Source: Eubacteriales bacterium (GTDB lineage Bacteria; Bacillota; Clostridia; Oscillospirales; Acutalibacteraceae). From it: a DNA stretch of 36,416 bases. Positions 36,278-36,416 of the stretch are shown here, piece after piece (within the stretch, counting starts at the first letter, position 1; the number at the start of each line of letters is the position of its first letter). The position numbers and the translations under genes are program-made. The stretch covers positions 1 through 36,416 of the forward strand of contig JAQXUH010000079.1 of assembly GCA_029219885.1 (NCBI GenBank), given 5' to 3'. The notes beneath the pieces were generated by a model. It searched no databases. It was not told where the DNA came from and saw only the letters and a program-made list of their open reading frames with translations.

Positions 36278-36416
36278 TTACTGCTCAACAGGATAAACAG
36301 AAACCTTTTTTCTGTCCTTACCCATCTTCTCAAACTTAACAGTGCCGTCGATAAGAGCGAAAAGAGTATCGTCCTTGCCGATTCCAACATTGTTGCCCGG
36401 ATGAATATGAGTTCCT
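36278..36416 (-). CDS. rpmA: 50S ribosomal protein L27, C-terminal part (truncated by window end)
   Basis: Reverse strand reads [45 protein letters not shown]. Confidence 0.95.
   Translation of the reverse strand, partial: GTHIHPGNNVGIGKDDTLFALIDGTVKFEKMGKDRKKVSVYPVEQ

Overview
This is a 36.4 kb chromosomal window from a low-GC Firmicute, probably a Ruminococcus-like clostridium (inferred from codon style and gene content). Most genes run on the + strand. In order it contains: the 3' end of a REP-associated/IS200-like transposase overlapping pflA; a secreted BspA-type LRR protein with a C-terminal dockerin-like module; a purine cluster purE-purM-purN-[purO-like IMP cyclohydrolase]-purD; a MacA-like adaptor and MacB-like permease with no adjacent ATPase; rimM-trmD; HPr; uvrC; rsmD-coaD and a coiled-coil protein; ilvD; a sortase-like protein that appears to lack the catalytic residues, a membrane protein and a TagH-like ABC ATPase; a metallophosphoesterase and two tandem ABC exporters; a convergent polysaccharide deacetylase; a complete six-subunit Ech-type [NiFe] hydrogenase operon (echABCDEF) followed directly by hypF-hypC-hypD-hypE; and the 3' end of rpmA on the - strand. 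The observations most worth a second look are: (1) an EchF-like ferredoxin with a tandem duplication giving four predicted [4Fe-4S] motifs; (2) a hydrogenase large subunit ending exactly at the distal CxxC motif, with no cleavable tail and no protease gene nearby; (3) a sortase-fold protein apparently without catalytic His/Cys; (4) a membrane-fusion protein with a Thr-rich linker and InlB/Flg_new-like module inserted in its hairpin; (5) a purO-like gene in the position purH holds in B. subtilis; (6) a long dyad upstream of the ech promoter. I see no CRISPR array, rRNA or tRNA, and no clear entirely new defence-type system.
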